A stretch of 64,000 bases of DNA, taken from the NCBI GenBank assembly GCA_033032865.1, contig JAWHQI010001215.1:1-64000 (forward strand), in the 5' to 3' direction. This DNA is from Dactylorhiza incarnata (taxonomy: Eukaryota > Streptophyta > Magnoliopsida > Asparagales > Orchidaceae). This document shows positions 1 through 12,600 of this stretch, piece by piece. Every line of letters starts with the position of its first letter. Position 1 is the stretch's first letter. The notes beneath the pieces were generated by a model that was given only the letters and a program-made list of their open reading frames with translations, had not been told where the DNA came from and made no database searches. The position numbers and the translations under genes are program-made.

Positions 1-1510
1 ATATGATATATTATAGTTTTTTACTTCATTTTACTACTAATTGGAAGATGGAGCATGTATTACAAATTTTCATTCATATAATATTGAAATTTTGTTTACC
101 TTGCTCTGAATCGTAACTCTAAGAAGTAGTTCAAATTTGTTTGCGGTTTTATTTCTTTTGGGGATGGTGAGGAAGAATTAATTATTTCAGCAATGCGATA
201 AGTAAGCTAGAAAAGGCATTGAATTATTTAACATTAATGAGTGTACTGATATATTTTATGTAGTAAATATCATAAACAGAATTTATCTCAATACTCAAAA
301 CTTCCCTTTTGGCAATTAGGCTTCGTTTTTCAAACTTGTTTTTAGACAAATGAAAATATGCTACAAGAAGACAATTCGTATGTGATTAGTGGAGTAATAA
401 GAGAGAGCAGGATGCTGAAATCAGGCAACAACAGAAGGCATGCATATAAGCTCGCAACACAATTTGCATAATTTTACTCTTGGTTTGTTAGCGTTTATAT
501 TTATCTTTAAATAATTTCAAAATTTTCGCATACACTAACAATTAAGAAAAATGTGAACTAATAACTAAATTAACGTTCCAATTAATGCTATGACATTTCA
601 ATAGAAAGCAAGCATCGTTACATATTTGATTATTCACACTCATCACACAATAAATCTAAACAACATGAAAAAAAGATTGATTTACGAATGGGAATGAGAA
701 TTGCAAATTCTAGTGCCAAAAGAGATCGATTTTCTTATATGTTTCTATGGGCGGCGACACAAGATTAGAAGTAAACAGAAGATTTCTCTACAGCTCTGGA
801 ACAACATTTTTCAACAATCTGAATTGATTACTAAATTGTAATAGTTCCATTATGAAATTTAGTTTCATTATAATTAATGCAACAAGTGAACTCGAGATTT
901 CTCGGCAAGGCCCGTGACAGCTTTTTTCAACAATCTAAATTATAAAATCCCAGAGGATGTTTCTCCAAGCATTTTACTGATGTCGATGTGCCACTCAGAC
1001 CTAATGCTCTTAGGAGCGGAGGGATATAGTCAGATCCCGCGGCGGTAACATGATTAATCTGCCCTATCAATTATTTAGGTTCAATGAATTAGACCGAACT
1101 CCTTGTAGAGGAGACCTCTCCTCTACTGATGAGCAAATAAGGCAGACATTTGCTTTTCAACAAAGAGTGTATCACATCATATTCTTCTTAAAAATCACTT
1201 ACAAAAACATAGCAAAACCAGTCACAGTTAATTTCTGAACAAATGTACATCAGATGTACAAAATAAGATTTTAGAAAAAAAAATTACAACAAAACTGAAC
1301 AGTTTGAAGAATAAAATGAAGAACTGAATTCATAAGTTTAAAATCTATGCTTCTCTGAGGATCAATCAAATGACAACAAGACAAGCTGAGAAGGTCTGCA
1401 TATTCAAGCAACAGCTGGTTTTTTTTGGACTTTTTATTTATAAAAGTTGTGAATAAAATCACATTTATAAAAGCAGAACAGAAACGAGATCATTAGCCAT
1501 AAATTTCCTA
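1..1510. repeat. Copy A of a duplicated low-copy segment, left part
   Basis: AT-rich sequence that matches 60602-61905 (copy B) almost base for base up to position 1310. The first 330 bases also match, inverted and more diverged, 5630-5962. No convincing gene is seen: the short reading frames lack recognisable domains. A near-perfect inverted repeat with 10-base arms (GTAGAGGAGA / TCTCCTCTAC) sits at 1105-1126 and is kept in copy B. Sequence from 1311 to about 2434 is missing from the equivalent place in copy B. The segment could be a non-coding repeat family or a true segmental duplication; three copies in 64 kb favour a repeat. Confidence 0.8.
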
Positions 1511-1527
1511 TTTATACATTATTGGCT

Positions 1528-2001
1528 TCAGAAGCCAACCGCAGAACCATCAACAAACGTGGTATCACAGGAAAACAATTCTTCAAAGCAAATATCCATG
1601 TCCAGGTTAAGCAGGGCGCAAATATCATCATCGCCCACGGCCTCCAGGGCGGACACCCTCTCATGAACCTCGTCTAGAATGCCAGTCATACTATGTACCT
1701 CTTCCAAGATTCTTAACGGCGGCGGCGTTGGCGTCGGAGGCGGCGGCGAAAGCACGGGGTGAGGGAACCTCAGCGCTGGCGCCGCGGTATCGTGAAGCTA
1801 CGTGGCGGAATGAGGAGATGTCCTCCGGCCAGATGTGTAAGGCTTGGATTTCCGGCGAGAAGGATGCGAGGAGAATATCGACGCCGCACAGGGTGGAGAG
1901 CTCACGAGCCTTTTTCTTGACCCTTTCATTCTGCTCCAGTAGGTTGCGATGCGCGCTCGACGATCCTCCCGATACTTGATCTCAAGCCTCGCACGACCCA
2001 T
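1528..2001 (-). pseudogene. Type I MADS-box transcription factor, frameshifted pseudogene
   Basis: The minus strand from ATG at 2001 reads MGRARLEIKYREDRRARIAT, the start of a MADS DNA-binding domain. About 27 codons in, the frame breaks: the next frame continues KKKARELSTLCGVDILLASF and then a tryptophan-proline block (IWPED), as in plant type I (M-beta/M-gamma-like) MADS proteins that act in gametophytes and seeds. One missing base near 1920 explains the shift. A second break near 1700 is needed to reach the C-terminal part (LRILEEVHSMTGILDEVHER, coiled-coil-like), which stops at 1528. Type I genes usually lack introns, so splicing is an unlikely rescue. Homology is judged by eye. The region around it differs from its neighbours in being GC-rich. 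The gene is absent from copy B. Confidence 0.72.
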
Positions 2002-3022
2002 TACTTCTCGATGGGTTCTGTTCCACAGACGCAGGGGGAAGACAGAGGAATGAACCCCGCTGAGTTCTAGCCGGCAAAGAACGACTGGGACGTGAGGATG
2101 ATCGGAAGAGAAAACAGAGAAGGAGAAAAGGATGAGAAAGAAATGATCGGAATCATGATTATATACACAAATGTTACCGTTGTATAGCTGTCTTATTTTT
2201 TGGCGCGATATTTAGAATTCAAAAATATATGCTTGATCCAACGCAACCCCAAAATCCATGAATGGCTGATGATATCAAGCGGAGCACAGATCATAGCAAT
2301 TGTAAAGAAGTGTGAAGAGATATAAGTTTTGAAGAAACATCATATTATTGTGATGAAAAGAAATGCCACCCTCTATTTTGTACCATGTTTTTCCATTCAA
2401 GGGGGCATCGAGCGAAGGCCAGGGATGCGGTCGCCAGGCCCACTGCTTGTGGGACACGGTCAGCGGCAGAGATGCTATCGTTGCTATACTCTCGGGTAGC
2501 CCACGCAAGAATACTTATAATAATGACATAAATACCATGAATAACATCTACGTTTACTACGGCTCATCATTCCTCTAGAGGCCCACGACAAGGAGACACT
2601 CTATAAACTTATATCTTTATCGATCATTGTATACTAGATGCATAACAAATGTTCTATAAACATATTTCTTTAAGTGAAGTCTTATTTTTGAATCATATCA
2701 AAATTGACTTAAAATGTCAAATTCCTTGTTTGTTTGTGAAACTTGATATTCGACAAAGCAAATAATGAGTATAATCATGATAATTCTATATTGGTTGCAC
2801 ATTATCGAGGCTCATCATTCATCTTTATTTTATTTTATTTTTTGGGGGGTGGGGGGGGGGGGGGGGGTGTGCGCATTAAACTTATTAAATTCTTGATAGA
2901 CAAATAATTCAAAAGATAAATAGCCAAAAATCTTTCGCAACAATAATGTTATCTATGAATTCTTATCAAATATTATCTTGGCAAGATTAATATTAGATTA
3001 TGGTATTATCGTTGGCATGTGA
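2002..3022. other. Copy A, right part: no gene seen, G-run
   Basis: This stretch holds the upstream side of the MADS pseudogene and then AT-rich sequence shared with copy B (2435-3022 matches about 61910-62701). A run of more than 20 G residues broken by one T lies at 2845-2868; copy B has an even longer run at 62354-62376. Bases 2228-2480 and 2491-2533 recur out of order at 63420-63676 and 63377-63425. No reading frame with a recognisable domain is present. Confidence 0.6.
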
Positions 3023-5575
3023 TGTAAGACCCCCCTCCCGGAACACAAGACACGGCCGAGGGGAGTCTTATTGCCCAGGAAAGCCGCCTTGCGGAATCGC
3101 CAGCACTCGAGCTAGCATCTTCCACCAGACGCCTATCCTGCCTGCCACACCAATATCATTGAGCCAATCCATCAATAATACAAATATGAAGCCATAAATT
3201 TCACATATAAGTAAAGGTGTCACAATTATACAAAAGCCAGGTAGCTCTGAGAGCTCTTGCGAATATCAGAGTAATAAAAGAAAGGCCCCAAGGGCTACAT
3301 CTCAAACTAATGCTCACATCTGTCACCGACGGTAATGATGGTGTCGTTGTCTCCGGCCCTATCGTCCTGACCTAGCTATCCACCTCCAGCGTCGTGCGTT
3401 GTTGCTCCTGGATGTGCTCCTAAAAGAGGGGCACGACAGTTGTTATTCATAAAGACTAAGTGGCTTCACATCCTCTCCCCGGGCGTCTCCAAGGCACCGG
3501 GCAGAAGGGAATGAAGAGAAGCTTCAATATAAACAGTAATGGAAAAAATAGGTGGCAAGGAAAGATGTAATCACAGCAGTATATCAATGTATATGAAGTA
3601 CATCTAACAAGTAATATGTCAACGACAGAGTGTAAGAAAGCAGTGTAACAGTACAGAAGTACGCAATATATTTGTAGTTTCAAACGTACCATAATTTATA
3701 TGGATGCCCATACAAACTTATAAGTTAAGGTGTCCAATTTGGAACCCATCGTATAAAAAAGCACATACCAATTTACATGATGGACCCGATGCGGTGCAAT
3801 GCTATGATCATGAAAGGATGAATGCAATGCAATGAATATGATATGATGAACTCACCCATGCATTTTGCTATGCCGACAAAGACTTGTAGTTCCCGCTTTT
3901 TGAGGGTAGACAACCACTCAGGCATCTCACGTCGTGGCCAGACGGAGACATTGGAACATGATCCTCCACAACTAGGCGGGTATGAACACTACTAGACCTA
4001 GGCCTATGTACGCATCAACGCTAAGAACACACAACGGAGACCCTGCATACTGCTCGCATCATGCTGAGTCATCATAACACAGAAGGGGTCTTGGGAAATG
4101 ACCACCAAGAACACGGCCCAACCAGTCTAAAGTCTAACTGCTGGCTTCTGTCGGTGTCACGACTAGCAAGCCTGTAGACCCGCCACAGGTAATCCTCCAA
4201 CCAGGATCATTACACCACCATGTGTAAACCATGCACATTCATGTAATTCCCTTGCACGCCCGTGCTATCAAGCACCCAAGGGCTCACAGAAGGATTCTTA
4301 TTACCTTTCTCCCCCTACAATCAATGTCGATGCTAATTAGCATCCAAGGCCCCCAACCACTGGGTCCTTAACATTGCCCTTTAAGATACGACCATACCTT
4401 GCAACCCGTATCAAAACATCAAGGCTACCCATGCTGAGCGGTTATAACTCTTATGAAGTGGCGTGTGTATGATACATAAACTACTATATGAGACCCTGCA
4501 GGACTACTTGTGCGTATAGAGACGTAATCATATCTTACTAAATTCCTCATTCCACAATTTGTCGCAATGTACCATTTCGCAACCATAAAAGTTTCCTACG
4601 CCTCGCCAGTTGATATGGGAACCCAGGAACTCTTACCACACCAAAGGAGGAGAACCAAAAGCTCTCTATTTGCTAGCGTTGGCAGTAGCGCTACCGCCGG
4701 GCGCTAGTGATCCCGTCGACACACCTTCCCGTCGACATTGGGTGTCGTCTGGAAGTTCTCCCTTCCCGACGACAATTTGACTCGCTAGCGCCGATGGTAG
4801 CACTACCGCCGGGCACTAGTGATTCTATCAGCTCACCTTCCCGTCGACTTTAGGTGTCGTCTGGAAGTTCTCCCTTCCCGACGACAAGTCGACTCGCTAG
4901 CGCCGGCGATAGCACTACTGCCGGGCGCTAGTGATTCTATCAACTCACCTTCCCGTCAACATTGGGTGTCGTCGAGAAGTTCTCCCTTCCCAACGACAAG
5001 TCGGCATGCTAGCGCCGACGGTAGCGCTACTGCCGGGTGATAGCCAATAGGAAGCAGATCATCTGCCCATCACCTCCAAATGTCTTCACTGGCAGCCCAG
5101 CTCCAAAACACATACAAATTATTTCTTTCCATAATGGTTTGGCCTTCATCTATATTCTTGTGTATATATCCCATATTATTTAAGTCAATAATTTCTACCA
5201 TGTTTATGATCTTACCCCTTTTAAACCTACACTATTCATCATCTTCCCCACCCATAAACTAGGTCATCTCACCTTCTCTCCTCCAATACTCCCTCGTTAG
5301 GCCACCGATCTTAACGAATTCAACTCCTTAAGGTTCGTATTGAAGAGGGGAGTTGATCGAAGACATACACGCGACGAACAACGCCCTAGAACATACGCTC
5401 TAGCGTGTCCACTTCCTACGAAACTCCACTAACCTCACTAAATCAAGTTCTTTTGAGCTCAATGTCTCTCCTAATTAGATCTCAAGATCTAGCACCAAGG
5501 GAGAGGGGTCGGAAGTAACCTGATTTACGGCAGACGATCGCAGTTGTCTCCTCGGTGGCATGGCGGCGGTCGAAT
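3023..5575 (-). mobile_element. Gypsy LTR, solo or truncated, minus orientation
   Basis: The left edge reads TGTAAGACCCCCCTCC, so the minus strand ends in ...GGGGTCTTACA, a usual end for long LTRs of the Tekay/Del kind. The stretch 5240-5575 is the reverse complement of 43070-43440, which lies in the 5' LTR of the plus-strand Gypsy described below. The two are therefore related families. No internal region or second LTR adjoins it, and the right edge at about 5575 looks cut rather than terminal. Copy B carries the same left boundary at 62702 and about 675 bases of this LTR, so the insertion predates the A/B duplication. The 112-bp tandem repeat at 4704-5039 is inside it. Confidence 0.65.
4704..5039. 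repeat. 112-bp tandem repeat, three units, inside a Gypsy LTR
   Basis: Units start at 4704, 4816 and 4928, each with CTAGTGAT, so the period is 112 bases. Every unit carries CTTCCCGTCGAC, GTGTCGTC, CTTCCCGACGAC and a closing GCTAGCGCCG(A/G)...GGTAGC..CTACC motif. The same GC-rich core words appear in other LTRs of the window (see findings). Confidence 0.85.
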
Positions 5576-5614
5576 GAGCTCAATGAGAATTGTCTTCTTG
5601 TTGCATATTCTCAT

Positions 5615-6098
5615 TTGTCTACAACCATGTTTGAAAAATGAAGTCTTGCCAAAAGGAAAGTTGTAAGTATTGCGATAAATTCTGTTTACGATCTTTACTA
5701 CATAAAACTTATTAATACACTCACTAATGATAAATAATTCAACGCCTTCTCTAGCTTATTTATCGCATTGCAGAAATAATTAATTCTACCTCACCATCCC
5801 CAAAAAGAAATAAAACCACAAACAAATGGAACTACTTCTTAGAGTTACGATTCAAAGCAAGGTAAATAAAATTTCAATATTATATGAATGAAAATGTGTA
5901 GTACATGTTCCATCATTCAATTAGTAGTAAAATGAAGTAAAAAAAACTAAGATATATCATACCTAGTAGTGTGATAAATGATGCGAACATGATTTCATTA
6001 TGCAAATCCAACATAACCATACGTCAACCACAAACATTAATATTCATGAGGAATTGTTTCATTCTTCACTGTTCTTAAATAAATTATTTTCCAGCAAT
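5615..6098. repeat. Inverted, diverged copy of the copy A/B segment (A')
   Basis: This is the reverse complement of 60464-60940 and, for its left two thirds, of 1-330. It has clearly more substitutions and small indels than A and B show between themselves, so it is an older copy. It extends further than A because A is cut by the window edge. Homology ends near CCAGCAATTATTCTG at about 6098. In copy B the matching position is the border of a Gypsy LTR remnant at 60463. Confidence 0.8.
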
Positions 6099-7876
6099 TA
6101 TTCTGAATATAAACTGTATTTCTGATGGAAACCCGACACTTAACCGTGTGGATGATAGATTTAATAGTGATGATCTTACCTCATCCACTTGCAATTTTAT
6201 ATGAACAATGCATACATCTAGATTTGAAAAACAAACAATGGAATAAGAAATAATAGAAAGAACAAACAACATACAAGGAGAACATGTAATCATTCTATTG
6301 ATTGCACATTTAAAAATTCCTTAATTTAGAAGAAACTTCAGATGGGAAGATACATTGCTAGCAATCAAATGGTGCATGTGGAAAGCATATATTATTAACT
6401 TGTAAGTGAAGAAACATAAATCCTCGAAGGAGGCCAATTACATAACATACTAATATGTAAATATATTGAGAATTCTACATCATTTCATAGAGTGAAAGAG
6501 AGTCTAGCCTCAACTAGGCATAATAAGTGGAAGAACTAGTAGCATATATAAATGAGAGTCGAGATCCCTAGCTGCAACTAATAGGTAAGGAGAGTGAAGA
6601 TGTGAGAGTCAACTAGCCACAGCTGGAGTAAAAAAGTTCAAAACCTATATAATATGCTAGTAAAAAAGTTCAAAACATCAAGGAAATGGTGAGTTTTTCG
6701 GTTGTGTTTATTTCATTGTTTTCGCATATTATATAATATTCTCCTTTTATTGAATTCTTAAGCGATTACAACCTATATCTTCTATTGAATGTTAAAACAT
6801 GTACTCATGAATGTTGTGACGCTAAATTTACCTGGCAAATTAAGCAAAAGGCTAAACTTCAGTTATTGCTTGCTCAAACTACATTAACATGGAACTACAT
6901 TGATAATATATTAAAGTTACAAAAAGTGTAAATTGTTCTAAAGTAAAAGAATAGAATAAAATACATATTTTTTCTTGTGAAAATGAAAGAGAGTCTTAGG
7001 ATCCCGAGATTTAATGGTGATCTAACATACAAATTTTGAATCACAATAGCAATTAACCTTAAGGGACCATTTTCCATGTTCGATTAAAAATGGAATATGA
7101 TTTAAGTCCATGAATGCAACATAATTGATTAAATCTCGTGAAAGGAAAATTTTGATCATTGGAAAACTTCATATTTATACAAGTAGATAGCCTCTCTACA
7201 TATATTTTTCAAGCTTCACGCTTGATTAACATCCTGAAAACCCCGAAAAAAAAATTGCATTTTCAAAGAAAAGTTTTAGTCACCCGCGAAACCATGAGAG
7301 GTGGTATCTGAAATTATGTTAGAATTAATAGACTTAATAAATTTTTCTATAAAAATGGTCTTATGGTATTTGGGGTTTCTACGAGATTCATTATTTGATT
7401 CAAGGAAGTAAGCAAATGTCTTATATCTCTCTTATATGTGTTATGCATTGTTTCTTGTTCTACATACATCTTTGTGTGGTATGGCGGATAGAAAAATAGT
7501 TTATTGGCTTCATTCAATACCTCAGAGTTGGCTTGAAGAAGATATTCATCCCAATGAGCCACAACAACAACATATCATCGAAGAAGTTGACATTTCAAGA
7601 GGGATGCCACCTAAAGACACCATTAACCATGTTGTCATAAGGCCCAACCGCACAAGTGGATGAATGACTACAAACTCAATAATCATTTTATAACGAATTA
7701 TTTAAATTTGGGGTCACTTTCTTTTCTCTTCAGATTTCTCATTTTTTATGTTTTACGGCTACTTTTTTTTTTGCATTCCTTTAATTTCTTACTTTATTTG
7801 GACTGCACGCATCAACAAAACAGAAAAATCCTAGAATTTGTTTGATTTGAACTTTACTTCAAAGAGTTCTATGCCT
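6099..7876. other. AT-rich intergenic stretch, no gene seen
   Basis: About 1.8 kb of AT-rich sequence without a reading frame that resembles a known protein. The longest frames are about 60-75 codons and have low-complexity or hydrophobic content. No terminal repeats, tRNA boxes or tandem repeats were noticed. Confidence 0.5.
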
Positions 7877-7900
7877 ACAACAACAACAACACTCAAGCCT

Positions 7901-8899
7901 TTATCCCACCATAGTGGGGTTGTCTATATTGATCCTTTGTCTCCATTGCGCCATATCATTAATCATAGCCACACTAATGCCTAAGTATATTATATCTTTC
8001 CTTATAGTTTCATTCCAAGTCTTTTTTGGTCTACCCCTCCCCCGTTTAACATGTCTAGTGACTAAACTCTCACAAGGCCTAACAGGTGCCTCTAATGGTT
8101 TCCTATGTACATGTCTGAACCATCTTAAACGAGCTTCTCGCTTCTTCTCTACAATTGGAACCACTCCTGTCTTATCCCTGATACATTCATTCTTAATTTT
8201 ATCTAGTCTCGTGTGACCACACATCCACCTAAGCATTCTCATCTCCGCAACTCCCATTTTTTTCTCATGTACACCATTCACTGCCCAACACCCAGAACCG
8301 TAGAGCAATGCAAACCTAATTACAGTACAGTAAAACTTGCCTTTAAGTTTTAATGGTACTTTAAGATCACATAAAATGCCAGACGCGCCTCTCCATCCTG
8401 CTTGGATTCTATCTATCACATCTTTATCTACACCTACATCTTTTTGAATTATTGATCCCAGATATCTAAAGCACTCACTGCGAGAAATATCTTGGTCACC
8501 CAATTTAATGACAGAGTCATCCGACCTTCTTGCACTACTAAATTTAAGCTATATATACTCCTTCTTTGTCCTGCTCAACCTAAAACCATTCTTTTCTAAA
8601 GTGTCTCGCCAAGATTCAAGTTTCGCATTTACATCCTCGAGCGTCTCATCGACAAAAACAATATCATCTGCAAATAATAAACACCAAGGTATTGCTTGTT
8701 GGATAAGTCTGGTGAGCTCGTCTAAGATAAGGGTAAAGAGATATGGGCTTAAAGCTGGCCCTTGATGTAAGCCAACATCGATAGGGAATTCCCGTATTAA
8801 TCCTCTAGATGTCCTCACCCTCGTTACTGAATTTGTGTAAATATCTTTGATTACGTCATTGTATGAAATATTCACACCATTCTGTTTTAGACTCTCCAC
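7901..8899 (-). pseudogene. LINE reverse transcriptase domain, broken
   Basis: The frame at 8549-8899 shows [20 protein letters not shown] and the catalytic [10 protein letters not shown]. The frame at 7901-8503 continues with the thumb and C-terminal part (ECFRYLGSIIQKDVG, EARLRWFRHVHRKP, GRGRPKKTW), characteristic of the RTE clade. A stop at about 8505-8548 splits the two. N-terminal fingers at 8900-9160 are recognisable only in pieces. The protein would copy LINE RNA at the insertion site. Confidence 0.8.
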
Positions 8900-9839
8900 A
8901 AGACCTCTCTTGGAACCCTATCATAAGCCTTCTCCAGATCGACAAACAACATATGCAAATCTTTTTTTCTTTCCCGATAGTTATTAATGAGTCTCCTCAA
9001 GAGATGTATAACATCCATTGTTGACCACCCTGGCATGAATCCAAATTGATTCTCTGAGATTCTAGTCTCCAGTCTAACTCTTCTCTCTATTACTCATTCC
9101 AAAGTTTCATAGTATGAATCATCAATTTACTTCCCATGTAATTGACATAATTTAGTATATCTCTGTTGTTCTTATACAAAGGTACCAAAATACTTTCTCT
9201 CCATTGGTCTTGCATCCTCTTTGTCTTCAGTATCTTATTGAAGAAACTTGTAAGTCATAAGATTCCATCCCGCCCTAAGCATTTCCATACTTCAATGGGT
9301 ATATCTTCTGGCCCAACAACCTTTTCATTTTTCATTTTCTTCAGAGCATCATCTATCTCTAATGATTGAATTTTATGATAAAAATTATATTTCTATACTC
9401 CTCCAATTTACTTAACTCTTCTTAGTTCAATTCATTGTCTTTTCCTTCATTGTGTAGTTGATAAATGTATTTTTCTATCGCTCCTTAGTAGCCACATCAT
9501 CCGTCAAAACCGTATCTGACCCTCCAAGTATGTTCTTTCCACTTATCCTTAAATAAGAAGACATAACTTCCCAAGTGACACTAGGATCAACATAAAGATC
9601 ATCAACTAGTTGTTCTAAAACTGCTGCCTTGAAAGCAACATATTTTCCTTCTTCAAGTTCCACCATCAAATTTTTGGCAACACTTTTGTCTTTCTCTTAC
9701 AGTTACTAGATTTAATTTGCACATCCAACACCACTAACCTATGATGCGTTGGCAAACTTTCTCCTAATATAACTTTGACATCCTTACAAATCTCTTTATA
9801 CATTTTGCAAGTCATAAGATAGTCAATTTGTGACTTATT

Positions 9840-10411
9840 TTATCCTCTCCTGAACATAATTAAGTGTTCTTCCCTCTTAATGTAGAACGTATTTGTCACA
9901 ATTAGCTCATGTGCTATGACAAAGTCTAGAATAGTTCTTCCTTCTTCATTTCTTTCTCCATACCCAAATCCTCCATAAATATCTGTGTAATCCATATTTT
10001 TCATCCCTACAAGTCCATTTAAGTCTCCTCCAATAAAAATTTTCTCGCTTTGTGGGATTTCTCTTACCAAATCATTTAAGTTTTCCCAAATTGTGCTTTA
10101 ATAGATTCACTTAATCCTACTTATGGCGCATACGCATTATTTACATTAAAAGATTCCTTTCCTACGATTAATTTATGAGCTAGGATTCTATCACCTTTTC
10201 TACTTACCCCAACAACTCCATCCCTCCAAGTAATATCTATAATAATACCTACTCCATTGCATGTTTTATTTTTTCCTATGTACCATAATTTAAAACCTAA
10301 CTTATCTAGAAATTTAGCTTTCTCACTCACCCATTTAGTCTCTTGCAAACATAAAATATTTATCATTCTCCTAATCATTATATCCACTACTTCCATCATT
10401 TTTCCCGTCAA
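9840..10411 (-). pseudogene. LINE AP-type endonuclease domain, broken
   Basis: Two minus-strand frames (about 10121-10411 and 9840-10070) together show exonuclease-endonuclease-phosphatase motifs: NILCLQETKW, the glutamate motif, near the start, and FIGGDLNGLVG, the conserved aspartate/asparagine block, further on. Such domains nick target DNA for target-primed reverse transcription. A break between the two frames around 10075-10120 and the lack of a start make this a pseudogene. The region from about 9475 to 9840 continues in degraded form. Confidence 0.75.
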
Positions 10412-10440
10412 AGAATTATATGTCTACCTACATAAAATAT

Positions 10441-10901
10441 TTTTTTGGTAATCATGAGGTTCATGTTGTTTATTCTTGATTCTTCAATTTAGAATTTTCT
10501 AGTTCTTATTCAAAAAAATCTTGTTGTAGGATGAGAGATTTGTTTAAATGCATACTTGTTACCTAACATATTCCTATTTTGCATAAATATTTGCTAGTTG
10601 CTGAAGTACTACTTATATATTGTAATCAAACTTTTTATTAGGAATATCATTAGGATATTAATAATTAATTGATAACAGACCTCATGAAAAACTGAAGCTT
10701 CTCTAAATTTATATGATGATGCTGAATTTGATTCAGATAATATGGATGAGTAAGTTCAAAAATAAATATAAATGACTTTGACGTATCGATAAGAAAGCTC
10801 GGAGAACTTCAAACTATTAGAGGCACCAAAAAGGATTAAATTATGATTTAGATGTTTTGGCTCATCAAACTTTAGTCACTATAAAGAGATGTGACTAGAA
10901 A
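10441..10901. other. AT-rich spacer, no gene seen
   Basis: About 460 bases between the decayed LINE and the Copia LTR. No recognisable coding motif, tRNA box or repeat was found. Confidence 0.5.
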
Positions 10902-11186
10902 TGTTAGCACACAAAAGTTTATCAGCGGTTAAACTCGTTTAACTACACCTTGCGGGCATCGCGGTTAGGTAGATCTAACCACAACATATGTGCCTTGTGA
11001 TGATCACGATGAAGATGTGTTAACCGCATGTTGTGATGGTAAAGACCCGCGAATTCATCCTTCGTTCTATATAAAGGAGGTCATTCCTAATTAATATTTA
11101 GATTTTTTGGAAATAAAAATATCTAGTTATTTTTAATTGCCACGGGTCATTGTTAATTTCTATTAAGTTATTTCTAAGTTCTCACA
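10902..11186 (+). repeat. 5' LTR of the oldest (host) Copia element
   Basis: A 285-base sequence starting TGTTAGCACAC and ending GTTCTCACA, followed at once by a primer binding site. It contains a good TATA box (CTATATAAAG at 11068-11077). The matching 3' LTR is not in the window, because the element is interrupted at 23482 and its remainder is not seen. Confidence 0.6.
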
Positions 11187-11198
11187 GAGTATCAGAGC
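11187..11198 (+). other. Primer binding site, tRNA-iMet type (host Copia)
   Basis: GAGTATCAGAGC follows the LTR directly. Ten of its twelve bases match the usual TGGTATCAGAGC, complementary to the 3' end of initiator methionine tRNA, the usual primer of plant Copia elements. Confidence 0.6.
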
Positions 11199-11312
11199 TC
11201 ACAACGATCCTTTGGTTGTGAATTTTGTTCGCCATGATCATGACCTCCTCTATGGACTTCGGTTTCTTACTCGCCCTCCCTCTGCTTATTTTGTGTGGCC
11301 TTTGGTTCTTAA

Positions 11313-12600
11313 TGTTGGATCTTACGGCGCCCTTAGAGGGGGGGGGGTGAATAAAGGAATAAAAATCTTTGTTACTTTTTACTAAATTGTTTAGAGAAAC
11401 TTAGAACAAAATAACAATTTATCTTAAAGAAGGAAAACAATTGTAATTTGCAATTCTAAAAGTTATGCCAAATGATAGAAATCAAGTAAACACAAAAGAG
11501 ACATGATTATATTATATGGAAAAAGTGTTTACATAAATTTGATTTCTATATCGCTAGAAATCCGAGGCGTACAAATGTAAATTTCTTTTCCTTTTCTATA
11601 CCGACTTGTATCCCCACAAACCGGTTGGCTTTAGCCTATCCTTCCCCGGATAAGGCCTCAAGACGCTCTAGCCAATCCTTCCCCGGATATGGCCTCAAGC
11701 CCCCCTAGATCTAATCACCTAGAACTAGTCGCCAACACAAGGCGAATTTCCCCCTAAGTCCTACCCAGACCTAGTCGCCAACACAAGGCGAATTAACTTA
11801 ACGATTACAAAAAAATTATGGAATGAAAATAAATATAACAATAATGAAACTCCCTATATGAGATCTCTGAAGATGAGGATGAAGGATCGATGTAGCATAA
11901 GCGAGGTTGAAGCGATCGTTCTTCGTATGCAGCGTGGTGGCTTCCTTCTCCAGAAATCCTCTTTGAATTTGAGTGGGAGATGAACTTTTGGCAGGGTAGC
12001 AGCTCTGGAAATATGGCACAAGTAATCTCTCTGGAAGCACTCACTCAAAACGAGAGAGAGCCCATCATTTTATAGAACTTGGAGATAGCGCCTGCGTTAG
12101 ATCCTAGTGCTTGCGGTAGCGTTTGTGTGGAACGGTTGCGAAACCGTCTGCGGCGTGGCGCTGTGCACGAACTTGAGATAGCGCATGGCGATAGCGCTAG
12201 CGCTGGCGGTAGCGGATGCGAAACCGTCGGTGGCATGGCAGAACAAACTTTCGTCGAATGGAATTTTTGTCGAACGAAGTTTTCGTCGAACGGAGTTCCA
12301 CATTCGTCGAACGGAAATTTTCATCGAACGGAGTTCCACATTCGTCGAACGGAAATTTTCGTCGAACGGATTTCCACATTCGTCGAACGGAGCTTCAAGT
12401 TCGTCGAATGAGCTAGCGCCTGGCGGTAGCGCTAGCGCTGGCGGCAGCGCATTGTTTGAGATTTTTGAATTCAGCAGCTTTCTACCTCTGGAGTATTGCA
12501 CCTATAGTTCCTGCACACTATAAACACACGACAAGCAAGATCAAATACAATTTGGGATTTGTTATTCTCAAACAAAGGGATGTGACACACATGTCCAACA
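11313..12600 (-). repeat. 3' LTR of SIRE-1
   Basis: 1288 bases. On the plus strand it starts TGTTGGATCTTACGGCGCCC and ends ATGTCCAACA. A run of ten G at 11338-11347 lies near the end that abuts host DNA. A dense block of GC-rich words (GATAGCG, GGCGGTAGCG) and repeated GTCGAACGGA units lies at 12083-12452. A duplicated GTCGCCAACACAAGGCGAA occurs at about 11729 and 11771. Confidence 0.93.

Larger units (their letters stand above)
7877..10440 (-). mobile_element. RTE-clade LINE, 5'-truncated and decayed
   Basis: The minus strand carries endonuclease, then reverse transcriptase, then a 3' end that runs into a (GTT)n tail, seen on the plus strand as (CAA)n at 7877-7891. A short 3' untranslated region and a trinucleotide tail are typical of plant RTE elements. 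The reading frame is broken by many stops and shifts, and it begins inside the N-terminal endonuclease at about 10440, so the element is 5'-truncated and inactive. I found no clear target site duplication. Confidence 0.85.

Noticed and set aside
2845..2868. Functional G-quadruplex regulator
   Set aside because: The long G-runs here and at 62354 are in decayed repeat sequence and may partly be assembly artefacts; nothing links them to a gene.
7436..7663. 75-codon frame before the LINE
   Set aside because: No recognisable domain, in AT-rich DNA, with an overlapping antisense frame of similar length.
12097..12523. Overlapping frames of 110-134 codons on both strands in the SIRE-1 LTR
   Set aside because: They arise from the repeated GTCGAACGGA words, which lack stops in many frames; the same happens in the partner LTR.
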